A DNA stretch of 64,000 nucleotides, taken from NCBI GenBank assembly GCA_013399875.1, contig VXAZ01008121.1:62001-126000 (forward strand). The letters run 5' to 3'. This DNA is from Gymnorhina tibicen. Taxonomy: Eukaryota > Chordata > Aves > Passeriformes > Artamidae. A program made the position numbers and the translations under genes. This document shows, piece by piece, positions 1 through 12,100 of this stretch (positions within the stretch are counted from its first letter, which is position 1; each line of letters opens with the position of its first letter). Under the pieces are notes generated by a model. The model was not told the DNA's origin. It ran no database searches and worked only from the letters and a program-made list of their open reading frames with translations.

Positions 1-1863
1 TCATTCCATCAAGAGCTTATTGTGTAACTGTAGACCATTACAAAACTCAGGGCCTAAATAAATACCTGTTTCACAGACTGGGACTGAATTTTGCCATGTC
101 CTGAAACCAATCCACTACCAAAGATTGAACTGTTCATAGGTGTGGAGAAATATTAGGTCTTCACTGACAGAAGCCATGGAAATCTTGGGGAAAAATAAAT
201 TACTGGTCATATTCTAGAGAGGTCAGAAGTAAGAACTGGTACTTGCAGTCACAGTGACAGATCATCTCTATGAGAAAATGAAGGGGGAAGTCTTAATAAA
301 TACACTCTAAAAAGAGGGTGAAACATGATGTTTGCATCATATATTAGCAGCAAAAATGTGAGAAAATCTGCATAAGGTACATTAACAAATTTCCAGTGAC
401 ACTTTTTTGTTTAAAAGCTATTCATAAAGACCTAAGTGCTACTACGTTTGCATGTATCACGTATCTGTTTTATTAAGAAATTATATGGCGTTTTATTTCA
501 AAAATTTGACTGAGAATACTTTACTTCTATTTATGAATAGTTTATAAGTGACACCTCAAGTTTTAGCACTGTGTGACTCTTTCCAGACATGTCACTCTGG
601 CTGATGCTTCTGTGGAGTCCAGAATTCAATAGTTCTGTCTCTGTGTCTCTGCCAGACAAAAACTGCAAGAAATGATGAAAATATGAGCTCCCTTTCATTA
701 TGTGTTTCTAAATGTGTGTAGAAACAGCAGACTTACAGAAAATAATCATCAATAACGAAAGTTTCCAGACATAAGATTTTTTTTTGTTGTTGTTAATTTG
801 TTTTGCCTTGAGCCAAACAGTTCCACAAATCAATTTCACTATCACTAACAGACACAATCATCAAGAAGCTAAATAGCAGAATTTTAAGTATAAATGAGCT
901 GACCTGGAATAAGTGAAGAAAGATGGCAATAAGTTCCAAGAATGCAATGGTTCCTTGCAGAGTTGAAAAAGTACCAAAAAAACCCTCCCTGCCACTGGTT
1001 AATCTAGTATTAGAGTCCAAATTTTGAAAAGCAAGTGTTGGACATTCTTAAACACTGTCCCTATCCCATATAGGCATTGTGTCAGAGCCATGTATAGCTA
1101 TTGTTATAAAACATAAAAGTGAGTTGCAGATATTATTGAACATCCTTTCCCAAATTCCAGGGCTGCCCTCTCTTCTGTACCAGCTATTGAAGCCAGGTCA
1201 GCATATGGGAACATATCCATGAAGAGCGATGGCAGCACGGGGCTCACCACCATTGCCAGTCAATCTGCTCAGAACAGGGGTCACTGACCCAGGCTGCTTT
1301 TGCCCATTTGGTCAGGAAGGAGTTTCAAAAACTGAAATGATGCCCCCTGAGAATTACTAAAGTCACAAGTGAGATGTTGTATTTTCCTCTTGCTCCACCC
1401 ACTGCCCAAAGCAAAAGGAATGACATTCCCTTGCTGGTACCTGTCACGGTGTGCTCCAAGAACAGTTACATTTCATCACACCTTGAGCACAAAGCTTTCA
1501 TTGCATAGAAGACAAGCACCACGTAGATTCTTAGTTTTCTTTGTCCCAGGCCTGCCACAAGCCATGAGGCTTTTGTAAAACCCAGCAACACAATTATAAG
1601 CAAAAATACTGTCCTCCACTTGTAAACAGTCACTGCTCTGAGCTTGACATTTCCAGAGTCTCAGATCTCCTTGATACAGATCACCTTGAAAAGAACCTCC
1701 ACCAAAACTAATAGTTACGCTTTTACAATCCAGAGAAAAGCTGCCAATAGCGTGGTGCTCCATAATACATAAGGCCAGGAAGTGGATAAAAGCACTTCCT
1801 TCCTGTCCTCTCAAGGCAGAGCAGTAAAGGCAGGTACAGCATGGAAGAGAGAAGCTAAAAGAA
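1..1863. other. Unannotated AT-rich DNA, no gene seen
   Basis: I see no recognisable gene or repeat here. The longest open frame is 112 codons on the minus strand (1476-1814). Its peptide matches no family I know and it has no supporting splice or promoter context, so I treat it as chance. A short T-rich tract with TTG repeats sits at about 778-800. Confidence 0.6.
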
Positions 1864-2760
1864 TGTCTTAGTTTGAAAGACAGGTGTCTGCTAAGGAAGG
1901 CAGGAGCCCCCCTTGGAATGGAGAATACAATCCCCTTCCCTCCAAATTATTACAAATTTGAAATTAAGGGGCTTTCAGGCAAAGATATGAGGAAGTGGGA
2001 ATAACAGTTTTTACTTATATATATAACAAAACAATAATACAGAGAAACTGGTTTAAAACCTGACAGAGTCAGGGGTACAACCTGGCACCCTGCCAGGCAG
2101 GGTGTTGGTAGCAGTCCAATGCAGTGGTAGCTGCAGTTCTCTTTGAAATGGTCCTGTTGAAGCAGTGATCTTGCAGAAAGAGGTCTGAGCAGTCTGATTC
2201 GGTGGTAGCTGCAGTTCTCTTTGAAATGGTTCTGTTGAAGTGGTGGTCTTGTAGAAGAGAAGTCTGGTCCTCCTCATAAAATCCAGTGGTGGTGTAGTCC
2301 TTGTCCTCTGGGATCCCAGTAGGTAAGGCTGCTCCTGCTGTTCCAAACCCCAGATTTTATCCCGGTGGGAATGCTTGGCTCCTTCCCCGTGGGCAGAGCA
2401 TCTCACAATGGGATGGTGAGTCATGGGGCAAGGCACTGATGGGGCCATTAACAGGAGATAGTCCGGAGGGAGGAGGCAAGAACCATTGCTACACCTGGTT
2501 TTCAACAGCTCATGGTAATAGAATACACTGTAACCCAGGACAAAGAACAAAGGCAATACTGAGCATTCACAGTCACAGCCTGCATTGATGGTCCCAGGAA
2601 AGCTTTCAGACAGATTTCCTCCAGGACCCTTGTGAAAATGGCCGCAAGGGTGCTGCTGCCAGAGCCTCTTCTCTGCTCTTCTACCCAGAGTCACACAGAT
2701 GCAGAGAACAGTTAGCCTTTTTCCCATATTTAATTGCAATTTGAAGCTGTAGTGCTAAAC
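1864..2760 (-). mobile_element. Solo LTR of an endogenous retrovirus, ERVL-like, about 0.9 kb
   Basis: The plus-strand left edge begins TGTCTTAGTTTGAAAG, and the body resembles, from memory, an LTR family common in songbird genomes; the family name is not verified. Minus-strand orientation is inferred from a TATA-like ATAAAAT (complement of 2354-2360), followed downstream by an AGTAAA polyadenylation-type hexamer (complement of 2010-2015). The right edge near 2760 is approximate, because neither a matching terminal inverted repeat nor a target-site duplication is clear. No gag, pol or env sequence flanks it, so it reads as a solo LTR. An open frame of 228 codons (2053-2739, minus) runs through most of it, but its peptide is not a known retroviral protein. 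Confidence 0.65.
2111..2266 (-). repeat. 78-bp tandem duplication inside the LTR
   Basis: Two adjacent units, 2111-2188 and 2189-2266, are about 85 percent identical by eye. Both contain the shared core GGTAGCTGCAGTTCTCTTTG. The period of 78 is a multiple of three, so the open frame on the minus strand is kept across both copies, and each unit encodes the stretch FQRELQLP. The duplication lies downstream of the TATA-like box, in what would be the R/U5 part of the LTR. Confidence 0.85.
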
Positions 2761-3365
2761 TATAGCTAAGGTACATTGAACATATATTATTTTGCAGCAA
2801 ATACTATAACTACTCCTGCCTCCTCTTGCCTCTGGCTCTATTGAAAACAGCTTATCTTTGAACTCTTCTGAGACTGGAGGAAGTGCTTGCACTTGGTTCA
2901 AAAGATGCTTTCCCACCACAACAAAAACACAAATAAATAACTGCAGCTTGGTTTCCCTCCCCCAGACACCAGCTTAGAAAAGATGTTTTTCTTCAACATA
3001 AAAAGCAAACCCACAAATAACCTATTGAAAGGGACCTCTCTTCCTTTATGGTTTATAGATATGTATCATGTCTATAGTTTCATTACCTTTCTCCCATCTT
3101 CTTTTTTATCCCTCTCAAGAACCTCTGAGCTCGCTTAAAAAAAGTGCAAAGAAGTCATGAAAGTGACAAGTCCAATATTAGAAGGAATCCTGTCAGTCCT
3201 AATCTGGAAGGAGGTGATGAAAGAATTAGGGCCACTTCTGTTCTTTTTAGATTCTATTAAAAAAAAATCAAAGCACCTGAGTGTGAAGGCTTAATAGGGC
3301 ATAAAGCTGTACCTTACACGACCTTTCTAGAGATTTTCTACCGGTGTTTGCTGTTAAGCAGTTAA
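2761..3365. other. Spacer between two LTRs, nothing recognised
   Basis: AT-rich single-copy-looking sequence with short A and T runs. No open frame of note, no repeat signature and no structured element was seen. Confidence 0.6.
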
Positions 3366-3371
3366 GTTACA
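3366..3371. repeat. Target-site duplication, left copy (GTTACA)
   Basis: GTTACA lies immediately before the TG that opens the LTR, and it is repeated exactly at 3877-3882 immediately after the CA that closes it. A 6-bp duplication is typical of class II (ERVK-like) integrations. Confidence 0.85.
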
Positions 3372-3876
3372 TGCCACGGCGAGTGACCAGCACCAGGCTC
3401 TCGCCCCGCACAGGAGGGGGTGATGGAGGCTGCTCGCAGGCGCGGGAGGATTGGCAAAGCTCCGGCACGGGTTCGCCCAATCCACCGGTGTTAAGGGCAC
3501 GTGGAGGAGGTAAAGAAGAGGCAGAGGGGGTTCTTCGTGGAAGGCAGGAAGGGGTTATTGAGGATAACACGCAGGACCACAAAGAACCAAAGAAAAGCCA
3601 CGAAGAACCACGATTACAGCACTGACCTGGGGTTTTATACCCCAGTAGAAAGGGGAGGGGAAAATGAAAAACAGCCAATGGTACAGTGACAAGGAGGCGG
3701 TACCCAGGCGGGGAAAAGGGGTACACTGCCAATGGGGAAGAAGGTGGGAGGGGAGGAATAACATGGGCCAACAGGGAATCGAGAACTACAGAACATTCTA
3801 GGGAAAGGGCTATATATGAGGGAGAAAGGCGGGGACGGTGGTGGCCAAATATGATAATTCATGATGCACTGCAACA
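3372..3876 (-). mobile_element. Solo LTR, class II (ERVK-like) endogenous retrovirus, 505 bp
   Basis: The element starts TGCCACGG and ends CTGCAACA on the plus strand, giving the canonical TG...CA termini, and it is bounded by a perfect 6-bp duplication GTTACA. It is much more GC-rich than its surroundings. On the minus strand the order is U3, then two inverted CCAAT boxes (plus-strand CCAAT at 3729-3733 and 3675-3679), then a TATA box TATAAAA (complement of 3633-3639), then an R/U5-like part ending CCGTGGCA. This is the expected promoter layout of a retroviral LTR transcribed on the minus strand. No canonical AATAAA was seen. No internal viral sequence lies on either side, so it arose by LTR-LTR recombination of a provirus. 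Open frames within it (up to 134 codons on the minus strand) are by-products of its GC content. Confidence 0.85.
3633..3639 (-). promoter_or_regulatory. TATA box of the class II LTR
   Basis: The minus strand reads GGGGTATAAAACCCC, a TATAAAA core inside a short GC palindrome. Two inverted CCAAT boxes lie about 40 and 95 bp upstream on that strand. Transcription would start roughly 25-30 bp further along the minus strand, near 3605. Whether the promoter is active cannot be judged from sequence. Confidence 0.7.
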
Positions 3877-3882
3877 GTTACA
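3877..3882. repeat. Target-site duplication, right copy (GTTACA)
   Basis: Exact repeat of 3366-3371, directly following the terminal CA of the LTR. The reconstructed empty site would read AAGTTACATAG. Confidence 0.85.
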
Positions 3883-6800
3883 TAGTAACAATGTAAACTT
3901 CGTACTGTTTTTGCATGAGAAATGCCCAGGAGGAAAAGCCTTTTCGGCACAGAGGTACTGCAACCAAACTCGTTCAGCCCAATATAGGCAGATTCTTCTT
4001 AGTTTTTATGCTGTAAGAAAATAATTCTGTCAGGTGGTCCATAAATATGGAGAAATAAGAAGTCCTGGAAGAAAAAGTACCACCACAAGAAATCCTAATT
4101 TCCATTTCATAACTAAAAGCCCGAAAGAGCTGTGGTTTTTCATATTTTTAATTTTCTTTTATTACTTCTAACACATGGGATAAAGAACAAGATCTCATTG
4201 CTCTTCTAAGGGAGGGGTTCTATTGAGAAAAAAAAAAGTCTCATGAAAAAAGCTTTGGTCTTTGCTCACATTTTTGTGCTTCACAGGACTCCACAGTTTG
4301 CATGCTGTCAGCAGTGAATTCCTCTCACCCTCTTTGCTAGTAGGCTCCTGGAATTCAGGGAATGACTGAGAGTTTTCAGCTTGATGGGATGGAGAGAGCT
4401 GATAAGAACAGAGCTCTTGGTTCCTCCAGAACCAGTGACCAAGCCTTTATTTCTTCTCAAGCCTCCCCTCCATACAGCTTTTATCAATCTGCTTTCTAAA
4501 TTTGTTTCAAAGCTCTGCTACTGTCTGAATTCCAGCTCTCAGACTGCAGGTCTGCAAGCACGAAGACTTCTCTTGTCTCTGTCCCCAGGGCTGAGACCCC
4601 TGTCTCCAGGGTAATACAAGCAGTCCTGCTGGAACAATTTTTATGCCAGCTTTATCCCACGAGCTGTCAGAAACATAGTTTGACAGCTCCTGCAAGGAAT
4701 TATGAACATGAGTGTGCTGAAGATGATTCACAATACTCCTCTCCAGCCCTCCTGTGCATGAGGGAGATCGTATTGCCCTTTTCACAGCAACTTTTGCAAA
4801 CTGCACTTGCCCCAGAATCTCCCACCGGGGTTCTGGCACAATCCTTCTCCCACACTGTCTTCAAACAAGACTGCAACCTCTTGCGGAGGCTTTCTGTGCA
4901 CCACATGCTACACAATGTTCACTTCACAGACCTCCTCTAGTTTTGAGTATGACACCACTTTTCTTTCACCACCAGTCCTGGTTTGCTTCTTTATATCTTT
5001 AACAGAATTCAACATATTCCTGCTTCCTGAGTAATAAAGGTTGCCTTTTTGGTTTGGGTAGCCCTAGCCCATCCAATATGTTTATAATAAATGGAAGTTC
5101 CAGCTTTCTGAGAAAATAAAGCATAAAATTCCTTTTCATCTGCATTATCCTTCACAGTTCCAAAAATATATTTTGTTTTAGAAATCTTCAAAATGATTTA
5201 TAGTGGTAGAAATTCATGACAGAGCATTTTCAGGTAGTCTTGCTTCAGTCTCCTACCTCATTATCCCAACTTTGTGTGTACACACATCTCTTTTTTTAAT
5301 GACAATTTTGCAGTTTGTTAAGTAATTATATGTAACTCAAGTTTGGTACACACATTAGTGTTATGTAATATAGGAGTTTCTTCACAGAAGAAAAAAAGAT
5401 AATATATACTGTTAAATGTTATTATATTGTTATAAAATTGTGCAAACAAGTTGTCGAGCAGTTTAAATCCCGTCTATTAAAATTTCATAAGGTTGTGATC
5501 AGTGGATTCCTCAGGTATCATTACAATATTTTATCTGTTACCTACAATTTTAATGCTGTTTGACAGCTCCTATTTTTTCAAATATAAAACAAACCAAAAC
5601 TTTTATTCTAATATCTTTCTTAAAAAGAGATGTCATACAATAGAAAACCTGTGGATCACCACTGAGGACAAATCCATAGTTGAAACACACTGTCCCAGTT
5701 CAAGGGCATGAAAAGACTGAGCGTCCCAGTTTGCCTGGCTTTGCAGTGCAATCTGTTACTCCCTTTTCTGAGTAAAGAAGTGCTTCATGACCTTTTGTAG
5801 TTCCTGAATTTTGAGTAAAGTTTGAGGAAATGGCCTCTACAATGAATGATAAATTTAGCTATTTTGTCTCCAGCAATCACTCTTAAATCTGTCTGAAATT
5901 TGCTTGGTTCTGTAAAGGGCCGTTGCACTTTTTCAGCATAATAGATTGATTTAAAAAAGAAGCTATTCAATGTTGTTTTGGAAATTAGTCATACTGAATC
6001 CACAAAAATGGCATGTAGGTAATGCACCTAAATCATAGCTGAAAAACCACAATCATGCATCATGCATTTAACGTGGCACCCCAGGTCTAAGCAGGAGGCA
6101 TCTAAAGGTAAATGTTCAGGCAGGTTCAGCATATGCTGCAGAACCAAGAAGTTCTGGTAGTTTTTGCTGTTTGTTCTCATTTCTTATTTGTTGTTTCTGA
6201 AATTGCAAGGCCAAGCTCATAAAATCTGATGTAGTGTATTGCCAGACCTCTTTGTTAGAACAATGAAGTTGTCTTTACTACCATAAGTGATAAAAAGCAT
6301 ATTTGCAAACCTCTGCCAAAAGAACTCAGATGAATCTATTTTCTGTTGAACTGAGTGCAAGTCTAGTAATTCACAAATGAAAATCTCTTCATGTCTCTCT
6401 TTCCAGTGTTTGTTTTGAGACAGGGTATTTTCCTCAAACATGTGTGTTTAATTGGGACATACTTTATTAAATTCCTGCCTAGAGGTTGCATGGTCACATA
6501 TCTGCTGAAGATAATTTGTTGCACAACTTTATAGACATAAGAGTTTATGTTATTAGAGCACATCAGGGATTGTTCAGGACCAAGTTTTTAGGGATGATGA
6601 TAATAAAATTAAAGACATTTTTAACCTTTTCAACAAAACATGGAGATCTTCAAAATTTTCAAATATTGCCTTGATGCTGTTCAATTGAAAGCTTAAAAGT
6701 TTGTTTCTGCAGAAGGGAGAGGAAAGACATTTCAAGACCAGTGGAGATTTAGTATAAGGTAATGTGGTTTGGTTTTTCTTCATTGGATGTGGGGTTCTTT

Positions 6801-8329
6801 TAGGAAGGGAAGCAAAAGAACGTTCCTAAAATAGCAAGTCTCTTTTAGAATATGGGTTTCTTTATCTTAGGAAGGGTCAGTTTAAGAGACCCTTTTTAGG
6901 AGATCGCATTTTTAGGAGTGATTTTAAGGGGCATTTACTCTATTCTCCTCTTGATTTGCTGACAATAAGAGAAGACCTTTCCAATGCACAACCAGAAACC
7001 TTCACATTTACTTAATTTATTGATTTGATTCTCCCCATGGAATAATTGCATCATAAGATTTTTTTGCTCTCTTGTTACTTTGTTTGATAAAGTCCAATAT
7101 CTCACTCAGTCACATCAGAAAAAGGAGTCAAATATACTCAGTTATGATAGGAGGAGATGACGGTTTCCAGTTTATAATATCATCACTGGGCATCTTTCCC
7201 AGTTCATGAGCTAGGGATATGGGCTTCTGAACAGACTGTAGGTGTTGTAAATACTCATTTGCATGTGGGAAGACACTAAATATCCCTTGAAATATGCATG
7301 AAATAAATATTTTCCTCGTGTTTTTTTCATCTGTTCTCTGGATCCCAAAACCAGTAGTTTGTGCTTGGACGGTGGCCATCCAAAAACCTGTGTGCTTACA
7401 TTAACTAAAAATTTATATTTGTTTCCTTAATGACTTAAAATCTATCATTTTAGATGCTTTGTGGACATAAATGCCCAAGGAAAGAGCAAAGCCATTTCCT
7501 ACTGTAGTGTCTCAACCCAGTTTCAAGCTTTTATGGCTTAATCACACACTGAATCTTCCATAAACTTCCAGGACTTGAAAATACTTCTTTCAGCATTCAC
7601 TTAACTATAAAACAAAGTAAGTTGAAAAAGATAAAGTCCTTACGGTTGAAGAACATTGAAAGTTAAAAAAAAAACAAGCTCAGACTACATTTATATATAA
7701 AAATGTACTAACTATATATAAATTATATATATATATATATATAAATCCCACAAATTGTAGATTCTTTTTTTAATTTTGAAAACTGTTTAGAGTTCTTAAT
7801 ACCAACTGTTCTCTATGAAAAAGGGAAAGAGTATCTGCCACAGGGTTGAATACGCAGTGGAAAAACAATTGTCAAATACATACTAAATAAGACCCTGCCC
7901 TCAAAGAATCTAGAACAATTGAAAAGGAGGAGAAATAAAAAGAATATGGTTTAGACTAGTTCAGATGCATAGCTCTTAGCTAATAGCAAACCACACATTT
8001 TCTAGTTGTCCTTAAGGTATTCCAGAAATCACTTTTATCTCTGTGCTGCCTGTTTTTCTGAGGTGCTCAAAAGGATGTGATAAAACAGGTAACAACAGAG
8101 GGACAGCCTCAACTTGTATCCTTCCTATAGCCCTTCAAAATTTATTACTCAGAGTGACAAGAGAGGTAAAGTTTGGGGCCACAAAGCAATACCACAATTT
8201 GGTTACACAATTTCTGGATGGGCAGCCTCTGTGAAAAATCTTTTTTTTTCTGCTCTCCTTGATTAAAGTTAATTCATGCAGCCTGGATGACTCTACAGAG
8301 TTATCAAACAGTCTATTTGTAAGGATCTG
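3883..8329. other. Unannotated AT-rich DNA
   Basis: No gene or dispersed repeat was recognised in these 4.4 kb. Open frames reach only 110 codons (4507-4839, minus) and encode nothing familiar. The one simple repeat is the TA run near 7723-7743. Confidence 0.55.
7723..7743. repeat. (TA)n microsatellite
   Basis: About ten uninterrupted TA units, set in a wider AT-only stretch from about 7690. Likely length-variable. Confidence 0.9.
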
Positions 8330-8872
8330 CTAAAAGCTAACATGAAATTGTCAGGAACAAACCATGTCAAAACAACCTAATTTCTTTCTATGACAGGGTA
8401 AGAGGCCTCATGAATGGGAGACAAGCAGAGGATGTCACATATCATGACTTTAGTAAAGCTTTTGACACTGTCTGACATGACATTTGCATAAGAGAACAAA
8501 AGCACTGGAGTGTGGGTAAGACAGCTTTAAGGTCATCATGCAGCTGGCTTGAAAATGCTACGAAACAAGAAGATAAAATTTCTTTATTGACAGATTGGAA
8601 GAAGGAGGCAAGAGGAATATAACAGGGGTCTGTCCCAGATCCAGTACTACATAGTCTTTGACTTAATAAGCTTCCTGATACTAAAGTTCTGAGTTTGGGG
8701 GGAGGGCCACCACTTTGGAAGGTAGGATTTCATTTCAAAACCATTTTACTAAGCTGAAAAATGTAAAAGAATCATATGGTGCAATTCAAGGCAATTGAAT
8801 GAAATAGCAGAGGAATGGTGAACAACATGAATTTATACTGGGGAACAACTAATCAGGCACAGGACTATCCAG
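8330..8872 (+). pseudogene. Ancient CR1 (L3-like) retroposon remnant, reverse-transcriptase part
   Basis: This is a decayed piece of the second open reading frame of a CR1-superfamily non-LTR retrotransposon, which copies RNA into DNA at the insertion site. Near 8444-8475 the sequence still spells DFSKAFDTV, the conserved CR1/L2 reverse-transcriptase box, followed by an in-frame stop. Near 8626-8652 it keeps the nucleotide outline of the next conserved box (QGSVLGPVL in intact elements). Near 8840-8865 it keeps the outline of a later region of the same domain. Frameshifts, deletions and stops are many, so no protein can be made. The sequence resembles the old amniote CR1 consensus I remember more than recent avian subfamilies. 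It ends near an A-rich stretch, and a different CR1 3' end begins 80 bp on. Confidence 0.75.
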
Positions 8873-8950
8873 AAAAAAAGAAGAAAAAGTAAGAAGAAAT
8901 ACTGAAAATATTACAGTGCAAAAATCAAATTAAGAGTAAAAGAGATGAAA

Positions 8951-9122
8951 GTCTGCCCAGCGAGGTTATGGAGTCTCTTTCTCTGGAGACATTAAAAACC
9001 TACCTGGACACAACCCTGTTCAACCTGCTCTAGGTGAATCTGTCTTAGCAGGTGGGTTGGACTAATGATCTCCAGAGGTCCCTTCCAACCCCAACCTTTC
9101 TGTGGTTCTGGGATTCTGTGAT
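8951..9122 (+). mobile_element. CR1 retroposon 3' end
   Basis: A 5'-truncated CR1 copy. It matches the familiar avian 3' region (CCAGCGAGGTTATGGAGTCT, then GATCTCCAGAGGTCCCTTCC) and ends in the octamer-like tail TTCTGGGATTCTGTGAT that CR1 uses in place of a poly-A tail. It may be independent of the older CR1 remnant just upstream, because the intervening part of the element is missing. Confidence 0.9.
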
Positions 9123-12100
9123 CCAAATATGTCAGTTTTTGCTAGAAAGGGGAAAATTATTTCATGTTCTTGATACCCTTGGGATAGGAGAGAAGTGCCC
9201 TTGTCTCACAGTGAGTCCAATATATTAGGATGCAGCTCATTGGAACAGAGGAAAGGAGCAGGGCTGTCTGAGCCCCTTCCAGTCCCTTTTTCTTTGATTT
9301 CTCTGAGATGCAGACATACTAGTTAGGATTTCAGCAAGAAACTTACTGTTCAAGCAGCAATTTTATGGCTGCCATTACAAGCTGCTTAGAATATCCCATC
9401 TTCACACTTTAACTTCCTGCACTAGAAGTCACACCAATAAGGACCATGATGTCAGCTACCTTACTGGAAGAGGAGCAATGGGAAATGGCAAATGTGCATA
9501 TTGAGATTGATATAGATTGTGTGGAGACAGCCCACTGTAGCTTAAACACCCTGGATTGTGATGCTCCCTGGCATTATGAAAGCAGCATCAATGGCGGTAT
9601 GATTTGTATTTTATACCTGCCTGTGTATGAAATGGAACCTTAAAAATTTCCTCTCCTGGAAATCAGGATTAGAGTTCTCAGAAATCTCATCTACATCTCT
9701 CAAGCAACTGAGCAGCTTTGGTCAATCCCAAATAGGCTTTGTATTCTTTTATTACAATTTCACTTTAACAAATACAAATTAAGGTTTAAAAACCATCCTA
9801 GACCAGAGGCAACATAAAATTTCTCATTTAAAAATACCTGTCAAAAATTTTTGAATATCCACTCAATGGTAATTTCACGGCAGATCAGTTTAGAAGCAGT
9901 AAAAAAGCTGAATTTCTGGGTTTAGAATGTCTTTTTAAGATTTTTCAGCCTCAAACACTTCACTTCAAAAGTATTTTAAGAGTAAAACAAAACATTACTT
10001 ACCAACTCTGTAGTCTAACTGGACTTTCTGAACCATGTTACTTTAACTATTTTCTGCTTCAAGTAACTTTTCTGCTTTCCAACTCAAGATGTAACCATCT
10101 TCTATATTTTAATACATATTTTATCCAAGAAAAAAACAATAGAATGTGATAAGAAACCCTCTAATAATGCAAGAATCTCTCTTCAAAATAAAAAAGCCAA
10201 TGTCCTGACTCAGTAGCATTTCTATTCTAAACATACTCACATGTCCCACATTGCCCTAATATGAGAGTTTCTCACACTCATTAAAATATTTATCCCCATA
10301 GGTCACAGCATCCTTTAGAGGAGTGTATCTACTCACTTTTCTCAGGTGAATAAACAGGGGTCTAAGAGCATATATTTGGCATTGAAGCACCAAACTTCTA
10401 ATTATTCAGCTATCCTGTGGAATCCCCAACCCTGGTTTAGGTAGACTGTTTCCCTGTACAATGGGTAGCAAGGCTCGCTTGTACTGTCACTGTAGCATAA
10501 TAAGTCCTATGTATAGCAGAGACAAGGTTTGACATAAATTTATACCAAAACCATTGATGTGTTTGTTAAAAAGACCCACATTATCTCATAGTGAGAAACT
10601 GGGAGTATCTTAGTGTGAAACTAACAAAGCATATGGTTTCCTAGAGTGAGGAGAAGGGGTTGAGTTACCTAACGTCATCCATCCAAAACTTGGGTTCCTG
10701 GGCTAACCTTGTCCTTTTTTAGGTGGGAGGTGAAGCTGGAACTGTCAGAGATCAATTTTTCCCCTCTGCAGATACATCACAGAACATCCTCTTTCTTCTG
10801 TTCCCTTCAGTACTCATGATAAGCACATTACTTCCATGCCAGCTGGGTCTGTGAAAACACTTTAAATCTCTCTTCCTCATGTCTCACATGACTTTTCCTA
10901 CCTTCAGATCATGAAATCTTATTGGTGATGAAGAGTAACTCCCTCAGTTTGCTATTGAAGCTGTTCTAGTTCCTGTAAATAATAAACCCATGACTGTGGA
11001 GACTAAAATCAAGGTCTATTTACATCTCAGCTAAGTGCTGTAATCATCAGACTGCAGAATCTGTCTGCAGCTCACCATCTGGCTCAAAGATTATTTCAAT
11101 ATTCAGCAGTGTAGATCAACTTTGAAGGCAGAGGAAATGTGGGTGCCTTTGGAATTTACTAATATAATTTCCAGGGACCAAGAAAATCGAGGTAGCTCTA
11201 CAGTTAGACAACAAGAGGATTTTGAAGACCAATATTTTGAATTTAAGCAACAATAATTGGCAACAAAAATTATTTTACGAACATAGCCTGAAATGTCTTG
11301 CTCAAAGTCACAGTATGCTGAATTTGTTGCAGAAAAGGGCTTCTGGGTTGTCTCAGTCCCAAAAAAGCATCTTCATCATTGGACTTTCATTGTCTCCTGA
11401 ATTCCAGCTTCTCTTGTGACATGTTATCTTTTCCTCCCTGCACAAATACATACAGTTTTGAAGGATTCGTAAGACAAAACAAAAAAAACAACAAAAAGAG
11501 ATAAAAAAGCAACTATAGAGAGAAATCTTTCATTACAAATCCTACTGCTGTTACACCTTAGAATGAAATTATTACAATCTCACACAGCCAACCCAGTTTA
11601 TCATCTCCATTCAACCAACTTCCTTTTCTCCTTTACTCTGAAATAAAAAAAAAATTTATCATTTGCAATTTAGAAAGCATATAAAAAGCTTTTTGAATCA
11701 TCTGTAACAAGAATTACATCAAAAAGTTATAACAACTGTTGTGAGAAAATTCAGTACATGAAAGCTCAGTTAAGACTCTTAAAAGCAAGCATAAAACCAA
11801 GACAGCTATTCCCAATCTAGTCATATTCCATCAAGATATTTCTAAATACAAATTGAATCTTAACGGCCTCAAGCTCTGAGCTGCCCCTTTGAAGAATCAG
11901 ATCCTTTCTTATCATAAGAGTAAGCAATTAGAAATTTTGTCCTTTTTACTGCATCTTATTTATATATTTCTATGCAAATTACTTTAATTTTGCTATTGGA
12001 AACATTTGTTTGGCCATGTCTTTGTGCTGTTGCAGAAGTTTACATGTGATTTCAAGAGAGCAATATTTGGGGGTTTTAATATTTTTTGTGCATTTGTTCA

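Noticed and set aside
1476..1814. 112-codon minus-strand frame left of the first LTR
   Set aside because: Peptide not recognised, no regulatory or splice context, and the frame overlaps a comparable one on the other strand.
7690..7745. AT-rich run as a promoter or origin
   Set aside because: It is a plain TA microsatellite with no associated gene or conserved box.
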